A stretch of DNA of 8,904 nt from Syntrophomonadaceae bacterium (GTDB lineage Bacteria; Bacillota; Dethiobacteria; DTU022). Every line of letters begins with the position of its first letter. Position 1 is the stretch's first letter. The notes below the pieces were generated by a model that did no database searches, had not been told where the DNA came from, and was given only the letters and a program-made list of their open reading frames with translations. The stretch is taken from NCBI GenBank assembly GCA_007129055.1, contig SKWE01000204.1:1-8904 (forward strand), in the 5' to 3' direction. The translations under genes and the position numbers were made by a program. Of this stretch, positions 1 through 6,418 are shown one piece after another.

Positions 1-102
1 AGCCGGCTTTATACCAGCGCTGCATACACGGAAGAAATGATTAAAGATGCCCTGGCCGGTTTTGACAGGGTTTTTGCCAATGTTGCTGTTAAAGAAGGGT
101 GA
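1..102 (+). CDS. C-terminal end of a class III (GSA-type) aminotransferase, partial
   Basis: The first 99 bases read openly in one frame and end with TGA at 100-102, giving 33 residues. They include LYTSAAYTEEMIKDAL, which resembles the C-terminal helix of glutamate-1-semialdehyde-type class III aminotransferases, where the usual form is SAAHTEEDI followed by an amphipathic helix; here Tyr replaces the usual His. Enzymes of this family are cytosolic and PLP-dependent and move amino groups between amino acids or aldehydes and keto acids. The PLP-binding lysine and the rest of the gene lie outside the window, so the substrate cannot be named. The stop codon is 8 bases before the aldolase start, and the Shine-Dalgarno sequence of the aldolase overlaps the end of this gene, so cotranscription is likely. 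The family call rests on one short motif. Confidence 0.6.
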   Translation, partial: SRLYTSAAYTEEMIKDALAGFDRVFANVAVKEG

Positions 103-110
103 CCTGAAAG

Positions 111-1388
111 ATGAATCAGCAGGATATAAAAGAAATTGTTGTTGAAGCCGGAAAAGAGCTGGTTAAAAAGGGATTGATAGCCCGTACCTGGGGTAATGTA
201 AGCTGCCGGGCAGGTGAAAACCAGTTTGTAATTACCCCCAGCGGCAGAACTTATGAGACCCTGGCTCCCGGGGAAATAGTAACCGTAAATATTAAAGATT
301 GCAGCCATGAAGGCAGCATTGAACCATCTTCAGAAAAAGGAGTTCATGCCGAGGTTTACAGGCAACGGCCGGATATAAATTTTGTTATCCATACCCACCA
401 GCCCTATGCATCTGCAATCAGCTGCCTGGGAATTGATATCCCTGTGGCAGGGCCCGAAGCAAAGCAGCAGATTGGCAGCCAGGTAATATCTGTCCCTTAC
501 GCCCTGTCCGGTACAAAAAAATTACGAAATAACATTGCAACCGCGCTGTCCCGTTCCGAGAGCAAGGCTTTCCTGATGGTTTCCCACGGGGCGATCTGCC
601 TGGGAGAAAATAGAGACCAGGCTTTTTTAGTCGCAGCCGAGCTGGAGAAAGTTTGCGCAGCTGCAGTTATCGGTTTTCACCCGGATGCTGGCAGTGATGA
701 CAAACTGGACCATGACGGCTTAAGGGATTATTACATCCGGAAAATGATGAATCTTTCCTCTGCAGTTGATTACCCTGCCACAGAAAGCATCTACAACAGT
801 GAGAGAAGCAGCAGTGGGTTCAGGCTTTATCTGGACAGAGCTGGAAAAACTCCTTTTTCAGCAGAAGGTGATGATGTATTTGAGCTTGCAGGGAATGAGG
901 CAGGCGGCGTACCGGGTAAACAAGACTTTGATTCCGGCATTGAAAAGGCGATCTCAATACACAGGGAGATTTACAGCAGGAACAGGGATGTAAATGCCCT
1001 TATTCATACAACTGCACCTGATATTTTAGCAGTGTCGCGGGTGGGCAATACAGTTTACCCCCTGCTCGATGATTTCGCCCAGATCATAGGGACAAAAGCA
1101 CCGCTAATCAACATTTCCACGCAAAATAGACCCGGCCGGGCTGCTGCTTATGCCGCCCGGGCTCTAAAAGGCCGCAGCGCTGTCATGTTAAATAATAACG
1201 GGGCATTGTGTGCAGGGCCAAGTATCAGTGATGCACTGGCTGCCGGGATAATCCTGGATAAAAACTGCAAAGCAGTAATTGCCTCTGCCCTCTCCGGACT
1301 GGGCAAACCAATTAATCCCTTGGAATGCTTACTGATGCGTTATGTCTACCTGAAGCGTTACTCAAAAAAAGCAGTTTCAGGCAAATAG
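111..1388 (+). CDS. Two-domain class II aldolase/adducin family protein with a degenerate second domain
   Basis: This is a 425-residue cytosolic protein, about twice the usual length of the family (roughly 210-230 residues), because it holds two tandem aldolase-like domains. Domain 1 (about 1-215) has GNVS (28-31), TPSG (42-45), EPSSE (71-75), HTH (94-96) and SHG (158-160). E75, H94, H96 and H159 match the zinc ligands and catalytic acid of fuculose-1-phosphate aldolase and ribulose-5-phosphate epimerase relatives. Domain 2 (about 275-425) repeats the spacing, as HREIY (284-288) with HTT (299-301) parallels HAEVY (79-83) with HTH. It has lost the glutamate (A280), the second histidine (T301) and the third (N363, in NNNG), so it probably cannot bind zinc. 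The start is supported by AAGGGTGA at 95-102, 8 bases upstream. Such enzymes cleave or epimerise phosphorylated sugars, or decarboxylate keto-sugar acids; the substrate here is unknown. The upstream neighbour is an aminotransferase gene, probably in the same operon. Confidence 0.88.
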   Translation: MNQQDIKEIVVEAGKELVKKGLIARTWGNVSCRAGENQFVITPSGRTYETLAPGEIVTVNIKDCSHEGSIEPSSEKGVHAEVYRQRPDINFVIHTHQPYASAISCLGIDIPVAGPEAKQQIGSQVISVPYALSGTKKLRNNIATALSRSESKAFLMVSHGAICLGENRDQAFLVAAELEKVCAAAVIGFHPDAGSDDKLDHDGLRDYYIRKMMNLSSAVDYPATESIYNSERSSSGFRLYLDRAGKTPFSAEGDDVFELAGNEAGGVPGKQDFDSGIEKAISIHREIYSRNRDVNALIHTTAPDILAVSRVGNTVYPLLDDFAQIIGTKAPLINISTQNRPGRAAAYAARALKGRSAVMLNNNGALCAGPSISDALAAGIILDKNCKAVIASALSGLGKPINPLECLLMRYVYLKRYSKKAVSGK

Positions 1389-1432
1389 CTGCCACCTTAT
1401 TTAATCGACCCAACCTGGTTTTAGTCAGAAGA

Positions 1433-1469
1433 TAATTCGGCCTAATTATTTACCGGGCTAACCGAATTA
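1433..1469 (-). terminator. Inverted repeat, possible terminator after the dehydrogenase remnant and vapC
   Basis: TAATTCGG (1433-1440) and CCGAATTA (1462-1469) form a perfect 8-bp inverted repeat around a 21-base loop. It lies where minus-strand transcripts from the toxin-antitoxin genes would end and about 45 bases beyond the plus-strand aldolase stop, so it could end transcription from either side. The minus-strand sequence after the stem is pyrimidine-rich (TCTTCTG) but has no true T-run, so an intrinsic terminator is possible, not certain. The repeat overlaps the stop codon of the dehydrogenase remnant. Confidence 0.4.
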
Positions 1470-1531
1470 CCATTTAGGAATTCTCGCAGGTTGTGAACGG
1501 CAATATCCATCAAATGTTGCTCTGGTGCCCA
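1443..1531 (-). pseudogene. Orphan 3' end of a D-2-hydroxyacid dehydrogenase gene
   Basis: Read on the minus strand, this stretch encodes 29 residues from WAPEQHLMDIAV to EFLNGNSVSPVNN and ends with TAG at 1443-1445. It aligns to the last 32 residues of the intact dehydrogenase encoded at 2971-3933 (WVPIEARQRLMDTAV to EFLNGNPVNQVNM) with one in-frame loss of three codons. I count 21 identical residues of 29 by eye. Many nucleotide differences fall at third codon positions, which suggests the fragment came from a gene that had been under selection as protein and was not a fresh copy. The first homologous codon (TGG, 1531-1529) immediately follows the TAA of the PIN toxin gene, in the same frame. 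There is no start codon or ribosome binding site, so it is probably not translated separately. Confidence 0.8.
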
Positions 1532-1927
1532 TTATAGATCAATTATTTCCAGATCTGAATCTATGGTTTCATTGATCAGGCCAAAGTGCTTGTCAAGCGT
1601 AAATAATGCACAGCTATTATTTATGGAGACCGTATATATTAAAAGATCAGCCATAGGAACTGTTACTCCATTTTTTCTTAGTTTAGAGCCAGTTTTACCG
1701 GCATCAACCCAATCATGTTCAAGAATTGTTATTCTGGGATAACTTTCCATCAGATTTGTAAATAGTTCTTTTTCGCTTTCAGTTTTTATCCCCTGGATTA
1801 GTTCAGTTAAAATAGGGCCGGTAATAAAAAGATCATAGCCAGTATTATTATTTATTAAGGCTGCCGCGGCCTCGTTGCCTCTAAAATATTCAATCCAGAT
1901 AGAAGTATCAACAACTATTTTTTTCAT
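1532..1927 (-). CDS. vapC: VapC-type PIN-domain ribonuclease toxin
   Basis: This is a 131-residue single PIN domain, of normal VapC length. The acidic residues expected to bind Mg or Mn are present: D7 in VVDTSIWIEYF, E42 in LTELIQG, D94 in MADLLIYT and D112 in TLDKHF. VapC toxins are cytosolic endoribonucleases that cut tRNA or rRNA and block translation until neutralised by VapB. Its ATG overlaps the TGA of the antitoxin gene by four bases (ATGA at 1927-1924), which indicates translational coupling and a shared promoter. The RNA target cannot be told from sequence. The gene is visibly more AT-rich than topB or the aldolase gene, in keeping with horizontal acquisition. A dehydrogenase gene fragment follows directly after the stop. 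Confidence 0.92.
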   Translation of the reverse strand: MKKIVVDTSIWIEYFRGNEAAAALINNNTGYDLFITGPILTELIQGIKTESEKELFTNLMESYPRITILEHDWVDAGKTGSKLRKNGVTVPMADLLIYTVSINNSCALFTLDKHFGLINETIDSDLEIIDL

Positions 1928-2124
1928 CGCTGGCTATCCCTCAATTTTTGGATCGCTTCTTCATCAAATTCAATTTTTCCAACCAAATCTTTAAGTTTTT
2001 CTCTCTTTTTCATTTTCAAGGCATCCTTTAAAGCTTTTTCAATTGATTTTGATCGTGATTCAGCCTTGTAAACCGCCTCTGTTTCACGAATTAACTGGTC
2101 ATCGATATTGATGGTTGTACGCAC
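1924..2124 (-). CDS. vapB: VapB-type antitoxin with ribbon-helix-helix N terminus
   Basis: This is a small antitoxin of 66 residues from the preferred start. The N terminus MRTTINIDDQLI is the typical beta strand and first helix of VapB ribbon-helix-helix DNA-binding domains. The charged C-terminal half (about 35-66, rich in Lys, Glu and Asp) is the expected toxin-binding tail. An upstream in-frame TTG at 2130-2128 would add two residues, but AAGGGGG ends only a couple of bases before it, while the GTG at 2124-2122 has it at an ideal 8-base spacing and gives the canonical MRTTINID start. VapB binds the active site of VapC and represses the operon as a complex. The four-base overlap with vapC and the same-strand order identify the partner. 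Confidence 0.88.
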   Translation of the reverse strand: MRTTINIDDQLIRETEAVYKAESRSKSIEKALKDALKMKKREKLKDLVGKIEFDEEAIQKLRDSQR

Positions 2125-2173
2125 CTGCAAAACCCCCTTGAAAAGCTTTGCCTAATCACTTTACTGCATCACT

Positions 2174-2202
2174 ATTATATTAACATAACCGCATAATGTC
2201 AA
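2174..2202 (-). promoter_or_regulatory. Consensus sigma-A promoter of vapBC
   Basis: On the minus strand, TTGACA (2202-2197), a 17-base spacer and TATAAT (2179-2174) match the sigma-A/sigma-70 consensus exactly. The -35 box begins one base after the stop codon of the neighbouring PIN toxin gene (2205-2203), so the second module has its own promoter with no spare intergenic space. Downstream in the leader are two direct AGTGAT copies and an AAAGCTTT palindrome (2142-2149). These are possible sites for VapB or VapBC autorepression, which would be needed to restrain so strong a promoter. Confidence 0.85.
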
Positions 2203-2631
2203 TTATTCAGCTCGGCATGCTGTTGAATGCATACTTATCCACTCTTCAACAGTGAAGCATTCTACCGGACTATTTCGAAAGTCTTTCTTATTACGGGTTA
2301 CTATTGCATCCATACCAGCGTTCTTGGAGCACTGCATTACAAGGGCATCTTCAAAATCATTAACATTAAGGTTTAAAGCCCCATTTATATCTCCCGCAGT
2401 AACACTCAAAACTTTTATAAAACCAAAAATTTTTTGCAGCTCAACCTTGATTTCTTCCATGCTGTAAGCTTTTCGCAATATGTATACCAGATCTGTTACA
2501 GCATTTGCAGTAATATAAGCTTCAATCTGACCTTTTTCTGCATATTCAAATACCTTTACCGCACCTTTTATGAAAGGTTCTCTATTCAGGAGTAAATCAA
2601 GAACAAGGTTGGTATCAATCATTACTTTCAT
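2203..2631 (-). CDS. PIN-domain toxin of the PIN_3 type, partner of the Phd-like antitoxin
   Basis: This is a 142-residue PIN-domain protein of a different subfamily from the VapC encoded at 1532-1927. Key residues are D6 in MIDTNLVLDLL, D47 in TANAVTDLVYILRK, D92 and D95 in NDFEDALVMQ, and D108 with D117 in MDAIVTRNKKDF. The DFEDAL and IVTRN(K)KDF motifs are typical of the PIN_3 branch of VapC-like toxins. The expected activity is metal-dependent endoribonuclease cleavage of RNA in the cytosol. The ATG at 2631 lies within the end of the antitoxin gene, overlapping it by 17 bases, so translation is probably coupled; AAAGG sits about 10 bases upstream. A second possible start is the in-frame ATG three codons later. 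The gene is AT-rich compared with the flanking metabolic genes. Confidence 0.88.
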   Translation of the reverse strand: MKVMIDTNLVLDLLLNREPFIKGAVKVFEYAEKGQIEAYITANAVTDLVYILRKAYSMEEIKVELQKIFGFIKVLSVTAGDINGALNLNVNDFEDALVMQCSKNAGMDAIVTRNKKDFRNSPVECFTVEEWISMHSTACRAE

Positions 2632-2848
2632 ATTTTTTCAACCTTTCCTGCTTTAAATGATCTGTATCATAAGCAGCCGCTTTTTCAAAAACCCCTATTA
2701 GGCTTTCTGTAAGAGGATGTTCATAATCTTTAATAGCCGTCACCTTGGCCAGGTATTTTCCGTTTTTTGTAATTATTACATCCTCGCTTTGCGCTGCCTG
2801 CAGGTAAGTGCCTACTTTATTTTTAAATTTTGTAGCCGTTACAATCAT
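2615..2848 (-). CDS. Phd/YefM-family antitoxin
   Basis: This is a 77-residue protein from the preferred ATG at 2848-2846. The N terminus MIVTATKFKNKVGTYL, then DVIITKNGKYLAKV, is the Phd/YefM fold, in which the N-terminal part dimerises and binds DNA and the C-terminal part (here about 45-77, acidic and basic, ending KYESND) wraps the toxin. In-frame GTG codons at 2857 and 2851 would add two or three residues. GGGAGG at 2862-2857 is 8 bases from the ATG but overlaps or crowds the first GTG, so I prefer the ATG. The gene overlaps its PIN toxin by 17 bases. A Phd antitoxin with a PIN toxin is a common mixed pairing. It is expected to neutralise the toxin and autorepress the operon. Confidence 0.88.
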   Translation of the reverse strand: MIVTATKFKNKVGTYLQAAQSEDVIITKNGKYLAKVTAIKDYEHPLTESLIGVFEKAAAYDTDHLKQERLKKYESND

Positions 2849-2868
2849 CACATACACCTCCCAACAAT

Positions 2869-2897
2869 ATTATAGTATATTTAGCTATTTTATTCAA
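2869..2897 (-). promoter_or_regulatory. Promoter of the phd-PIN toxin module
   Basis: On the minus strand, TTGAAT (2897-2892), a 17-base spacer and TATAAT (2874-2869) form a good sigma-A promoter. Transcription would start near 2862, at or next to the Shine-Dalgarno GGGAGG, leaving a leader of only about 14 bases. A short palindrome just upstream, TATAA-tat-TTATA (2910-2922), is a possible operator, though the local AT-richness weakens that call. Confidence 0.7.
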
Positions 2898-2970
2898 CTA
2901 AATTACGCCTATAATATTTATAAAGAAATAGGCTAGTTAGTGCAAGAGCATATGCAGCCATTTACCTGCA

Positions 2971-3933
2971 TTACATATTTACCTGGTTGACAGGATTGCC
3001 ATTAAGGAATTCTCGAAGGTTGTTGACGGCCGTATCCATCAGGCGCTGCCTTGCTTCTATCGGAACCCACGAGATATGCGGGGTTATAAAACAATTCTTT
3101 GCTTTCAGGAGGGGATTATCAGGTTCAATAGGTTCCTTTGAAACAACATCCAGGCCTGCAGCATAAACTTTACCGCTGTTAAGAGCCTCGGCAAGGGCCT
3201 GTTCATCGATCAGTTTCCCCCGGGCTGTATTAATGATAATTACCCCATCCTTCATTTTAGCTATACTGTCACGGTTAATTATCTGGTAAGTTTCATCCGA
3301 CAGGGGGCAGTGAAGGCTGATTACGTCAGCACCGCTGTACAGCTCATCAAGGCTGACAATTTCAGGGTCGGCAGCAGTTCTGCTGTAAGCCAATACTTTC
3401 ATCCCCAGGGCTTGTGCTATTTTAGCTGTTTGCCGTCCAATACGCCCGTAACCGATAACACCTATCTTCTTCTGGTCCAGCTCGATGATCGGGTAGTCCC
3501 AGAAAGTATCATCTTTCCTCAGGGGCCACTGTCCGCTGAAAACTGCGCTGCTGTGGTGGGCAGTGCGGTGACAGATTTCCAGCAGCAGGGCAATCGTCAT
3601 TTGCGCCACAGCCATGGTTGAATAAGATGGGACATTTGCAACTACTACGCCGGCAGCAGATGCAGCCTGCTTATCAACCACATCATGCCCTGTAGCTATC
3701 AGGCCAATATAGCGCAGGTTCTTGTTGCTTTTTATTGCTTCTTCAGTTAGCGGCGTCTTGTTCGTTATGACAACTGAAGCGCCGGCAATACGGCTGATTA
3801 CATCCCGGGTGTCGGTTCGATCATAGACGGTAAGGTCTCCGAATGCAGCCAGGTCATCCCAGCTCAAATCACCGGGGTTAAGGGTATAGCCATCTAAAAC
3901 TACGATCTTCTTTTTTCCGCTACTCCTGTTCAT
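2971..3933 (-). CDS. D-2-hydroxyacid dehydrogenase, glycerate dehydrogenase/hydroxypyruvate reductase-like
   Basis: This is a complete 320-residue cytosolic oxidoreductase, of normal family length, that interconverts a 2-keto acid and a D-2-hydroxy acid. The Rossmann motif is GYGRIG (161-166). The catalytic trio is R238 (in TARGKL), E267 (in SKEPIEPDNPL) and H286 (in TPHISW). The WDYPIIEL stretch (145-152) and overall pattern favour the glycerate dehydrogenase/hydroxypyruvate reductase branch. After the second Rossmann strand the sequence is YSRT (183-186), where NAD-specific members have Asp, so NADP(H) may be preferred; this is an inference. The ATG at 3933-3931 is preceded by GGGTGG at a suitable distance. 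It is divergent from topB and lies upstream of the toxin-antitoxin block in the same orientation. A homologous 3' remnant lies at 1443-1531. The exact substrate is unproven. Confidence 0.9.
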   Translation of the reverse strand: MNRSSGKKKIVVLDGYTLNPGDLSWDDLAAFGDLTVYDRTDTRDVISRIAGASVVITNKTPLTEEAIKSNKNLRYIGLIATGHDVVDKQAASAAGVVVANVPSYSTMAVAQMTIALLLEICHRTAHHSSAVFSGQWPLRKDDTFWDYPIIELDQKKIGVIGYGRIGRQTAKIAQALGMKVLAYSRTAADPEIVSLDELYSGADVISLHCPLSDETYQIINRDSIAKMKDGVIIINTARGKLIDEQALAEALNSGKVYAAGLDVVSKEPIEPDNPLLKAKNCFITPHISWVPIEARQRLMDTAVNNLREFLNGNPVNQVNM

Positions 3934-3981
3934 CCGACCACCCGCTTTTGAATATCTGGATTTTAAATATTATAGCACATG

Positions 3982-4010
3982 ATAATAGAAGAAATAAGCT
4001 GAAAGGTCAA
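3982..4010 (-). promoter_or_regulatory. Probable promoter of the dehydrogenase gene
   Basis: On the minus strand, TTGACC (4010-4005), a 17-base spacer and TATTAT (3987-3982) each match the sigma-A consensus at five of six bases. The leader would be about 40 bases. A second TATAAT lies closer to the gene (in GTGCTATAAT, near 3974-3969) but has no good -35 box at 17 bases. Confidence 0.6.
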
Positions 4011-4035
4011 TCTTAATGGGAATCCGAACCGGGGA

Positions 4036-4044
4036 TGTTATAAT
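4036..4044 (+). promoter_or_regulatory. Probable extended -10 promoter of topB
   Basis: TGTTATAAT at 4036-4044 is an extended -10 element with a perfect TATAAT hexamer. The sequence 17 bases upstream (ATGGGA) matches the -35 consensus poorly, as is usual for extended -10 promoters. The leader would be about 50 bases and carries AAAGGA about 9 bases before the topB ATG. It is divergent from the dehydrogenase promoter, with about 28 bases between the two. Confidence 0.55.
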
Positions 4045-4101
4045 AGGGATTGATAAGGAATCTTGGAACGACTTATTTTTTAATGGAAAGGAACTTTCAC
4101 T

Positions 4102-6333
4102 ATGAGCAAAGCTTTAGTACTGGCAGAAAAACCATCTGTAGGCAGGGACCTGGCCAGGGTCCTCGGCTGCAAGGGCAAGGGAAATGGTTACCTGGAAAAT
4201 GACAGGTATATCGTTACCTGGGCCCTGGGGCACCTGGTAACCCTTGCCGATCCTGAAACCTACGATGCTAAATATAAATCCTGGCGCCTGGAAGAGCTGC
4301 CAATCCTCCCCAGGCCATTCAAGCTGGAAGTAATCAGGGGAACGGGCAAACAGTATACCCTGGTTAAAAAGCTGATGCACAGCGGTGCTGTAAAAGAGAT
4401 TGTAATCGCCACGGATGCGGGACGTGAAGGCGAACTGGTGGCCAGGTGGATTATTGAAAAAGCGGGCGTCAAGAAACCTTTAAAGCGCCTGTGGATATCG
4501 TCAGTAACCGACAAGGCCATTAAGGACGGCTTCGCCAACCTGAAAAAGGGCAGGGAATACGAAAACCTTTTTGCTTCCGCCGAAGCCCGCTCCGAGGCAG
4601 ACTGGGTGGTGGGTATTAATGCCACCCGGGCCCTGACCTGCAAGTTCAATGCCCAGCTTTCCTGCGGCAGGGTGCAAACTCCCACCCTGGCAATCATAGC
4701 GGCAAGGGAAGATGAGATAAACAATTTTAAACCAAGGCCCTATTTCGGCATCGTCGCTGAAGCAAAGGGTTTTAAACTTACCTGGCAGGGTAAGGATAGC
4801 GGGCAGAACAGGACATTTGACCGGGATAAGCGCGACCGGGTAGCGGCAGTGTTAACCGGGAATGATGCCCGGGTGGTAGAGGTAGTCAAGAAATACAAGA
4901 AAAAGCATGCTCCCGGGCTGTATGATTTAACAGAACTGCAGCGCGATGCTAACAGGCTATATGATTTTTCGGCCAAGGAAACGCTGGCTATAATGCAAAG
5001 CCTGTATGAAAACCACAAAGTACTCACCTACCCCCGCACCGATTCCCGCTACATTTCCAGCGATATGGTAGACACCCTGAAAGACCGGGTGAAAGCCTGT
5101 GCTGTCGGTCCATACCGCGAACTGGCCAGGCCGGTCTTACAGAAACAGGTCACTGCCAGTAAAGCCTTTGTTGACGACAGCAGGGTGTCAGATCACCATG
5201 CCATCATCCCCACCGAAGAAACAGCCGGCCCCGGATCATTAAGTGTGAGGGAAAAGAAGATATACGACCTTGTGGTGAAAAGATTCCTGGCTGTTCTATA
5301 CCCGCCCTTTGAATACGAGCAAACCACGGTTAAAGCTGAAATTGGCGGGGAAACCTTTACTGCCAGCGGTAAGATAATTCTAAAAGATGGCTGGCGGGAA
5401 ATATATGCCGGCGGCTATGATGACGAAGATGATGAAGACGGGGAAGATCCAGGCGGAGATAGCGAACGCCTGGCAGACCAGGCACTTCCTGAGATAAAGA
5501 AAGGCGACGTTCTAAAAATTAATAGAATTGAACAAACAAGCGGCGAAACCAAGCCACCCCCCAGGTTTAATGAAGGAAGCCTGCTGAAGGCGATGGAAAA
5601 CCCGGCGAAGTACATGGCCGGTAAAGATAAAAGCTTAATAAAAAGCATCGGCAGGTCCAGCGGCCTGGGTACGGTAGCCACCAGGGCCGATATAATTGAA
5701 AAACTCTTTAACAGTTTTCTGATTGAAATGAGGGGTAAGGATATCTTTACCACTGCAAAAGGCAGGCAGCTGCTGGATCTTGTCCCCGGCGATTTAAAAT
5801 CTCCTGCCCTGACTGCCCAGTGGGAACTAAAACTTGAGGCTATAGCCAGGGGCGAGCTGTCTAAGGATAGCTATGTTTCCGAAATGAAAGACTATGCCCG
5901 GGTTTTGGTAAACGAAATCAAGAACAGCGACAAAACTTTCCGCCATGACAACCTGACCGGAAACAGGTGCCCCCAGTGCGGCAACTACCTTCTGGAGGTA
6001 AAAGGGAAGAAAGGGAAAATGCTGATCTGCCAGGACCGGGAGTGCGGGCACCGCGATATGGTTGCCAGGCTGACAAATGCCCGCTGCCCCCAGTGCCGCA
6101 AGAAACTGGAACTTAGGGGTTCAGGCGAAAGCCAGCTATTTACCTGCCCCTGCGGCTACCGGGAAAAGTTATCTGCCTTTGAAGCGCGTAAGAAAAAGGA
6201 AGGGCAGAAAGTATCCAAGAAGGATGTTTCCAAATACCTGAAAGAGCAAAAGAAAGACGACAGCAAGCCGCTAAACACCGCACTGGCCGATGCCCTGGCC
6301 GGGCTGAAACCGGAAAATAAAGATAAAACCTGA
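4102..6333 (+). CDS. topB: DNA topoisomerase III (type IA)
   Basis: This 743-residue enzyme cuts and passes single DNA strands through a 5'-phosphotyrosine link. It relaxes negative supercoils and decatenates recombination or replication intermediates at the nucleoid. The TOPRIM domain (about 1-145) has E9 in LAEKPSVG and D105 in ATDAGREGE. The catalytic tyrosine is Y310 in VLTYPRTDSRYIS, with R312. Other conserved stretches are SCGRVQTPTL (187-196), SDHHAIIPT (363-371) and GLGTVATRADIIE (521-533). An acidic insert, DDEDDEDGEDPGGD, lies at 440-453. The C terminus has two zinc-ribbon-like units, C623/C626/C643/C648 and C662/C665/C682/C684, followed by a Lys-rich tail. Length and zinc ribbons separate it from TopA by the TopB-like TOPRIM pattern. 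The start has an AAAGGA Shine-Dalgarno sequence. It appears monocistronic. Confidence 0.96.
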   Translation: MSKALVLAEKPSVGRDLARVLGCKGKGNGYLENDRYIVTWALGHLVTLADPETYDAKYKSWRLEELPILPRPFKLEVIRGTGKQYTLVKKLMHSGAVKEIVIATDAGREGELVARWIIEKAGVKKPLKRLWISSVTDKAIKDGFANLKKGREYENLFASAEARSEADWVVGINATRALTCKFNAQLSCGRVQTPTLAIIAAREDEINNFKPRPYFGIVAEAKGFKLTWQGKDSGQNRTFDRDKRDRVAAVLTGNDARVVEVVKKYKKKHAPGLYDLTELQRDANRLYDFSAKETLAIMQSLYENHKVLTYPRTDSRYISSDMVDTLKDRVKACAVGPYRELARPVLQKQVTASKAFVDDSRVSDHHAIIPTEETAGPGSLSVREKKIYDLVVKRFLAVLYPPFEYEQTTVKAEIGGETFTASGKIILKDGWREIYAGGYDDEDDEDGEDPGGDSERLADQALPEIKKGDVLKINRIEQTSGETKPPPRFNEGSLLKAMENPAKYMAGKDKSLIKSIGRSSGLGTVATRADIIEKLFNSFLIEMRGKDIFTTAKGRQLLDLVPGDLKSPALTAQWELKLEAIARGELSKDSYVSEMKDYARVLVNEIKNSDKTFRHDNLTGNRCPQCGNYLLEVKGKKGKMLICQDRECGHRDMVARLTNARCPQCRKKLELRGSGESQLFTCPCGYREKLSAFEARKKKEGQKVSKKDVSKYLKEQKKDDSKPLNTALADALAGLKPENKDKT

Positions 6334-6343
6334 TTACTGCACA

Positions 6344-6366
6344 AGGGGCCAGACCTGGCCGCCCCT
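6344..6366 (+). terminator. Possible terminator hairpin after topB
   Basis: AGGGGC (6344-6349) and GCCCCT (6361-6366) form a 6-bp GC-rich stem 10 bases after the topB stop. An alternative inner pairing of GGCC with GGCC is also possible. The bases after the stem (CTCAGTTAAATA) include no strong T-run, so termination would be weak or factor-assisted. Confidence 0.4.
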
Positions 6367-6418
6367 CTCAGTTAAATATAGATTTAATATTTAGAGCAGG
6401 AAAAACAGATAAGATAGC

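Noticed and set aside
9..308. A 99-codon minus-strand open frame
   Set aside because: It is antisense to both the aminotransferase end and the aldolase start, which are well supported on the plus strand.
1433..2970. Insertion sequence or integrase responsible for the toxin-antitoxin block
   Set aside because: There is no transposase or integrase reading frame and no clear pair of terminal inverted repeats around the block.
2948..2971. ATGCAG/CTGCAT hairpin as a terminator for the dehydrogenase gene
   Set aside because: The stem has only six pairs with an 8-base loop, overlaps the stop codon, and is not followed by a T-run.
2960..2986. Two ATTTACCTG copies 18 bases apart at the dehydrogenase 3' end, as an attachment-site repeat
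   Set aside because: They are short, adjacent, and only partly matched beyond nine bases, and I found no convincing third copy at the remnant end of the block.
4114..6344. Several open frames antisense to topB, up to 154 codons
   Set aside because: They lie wholly opposite a gene with complete catalytic motifs, show no recognisable family, and have Ser/Leu-rich low-complexity translations typical of antisense frames.
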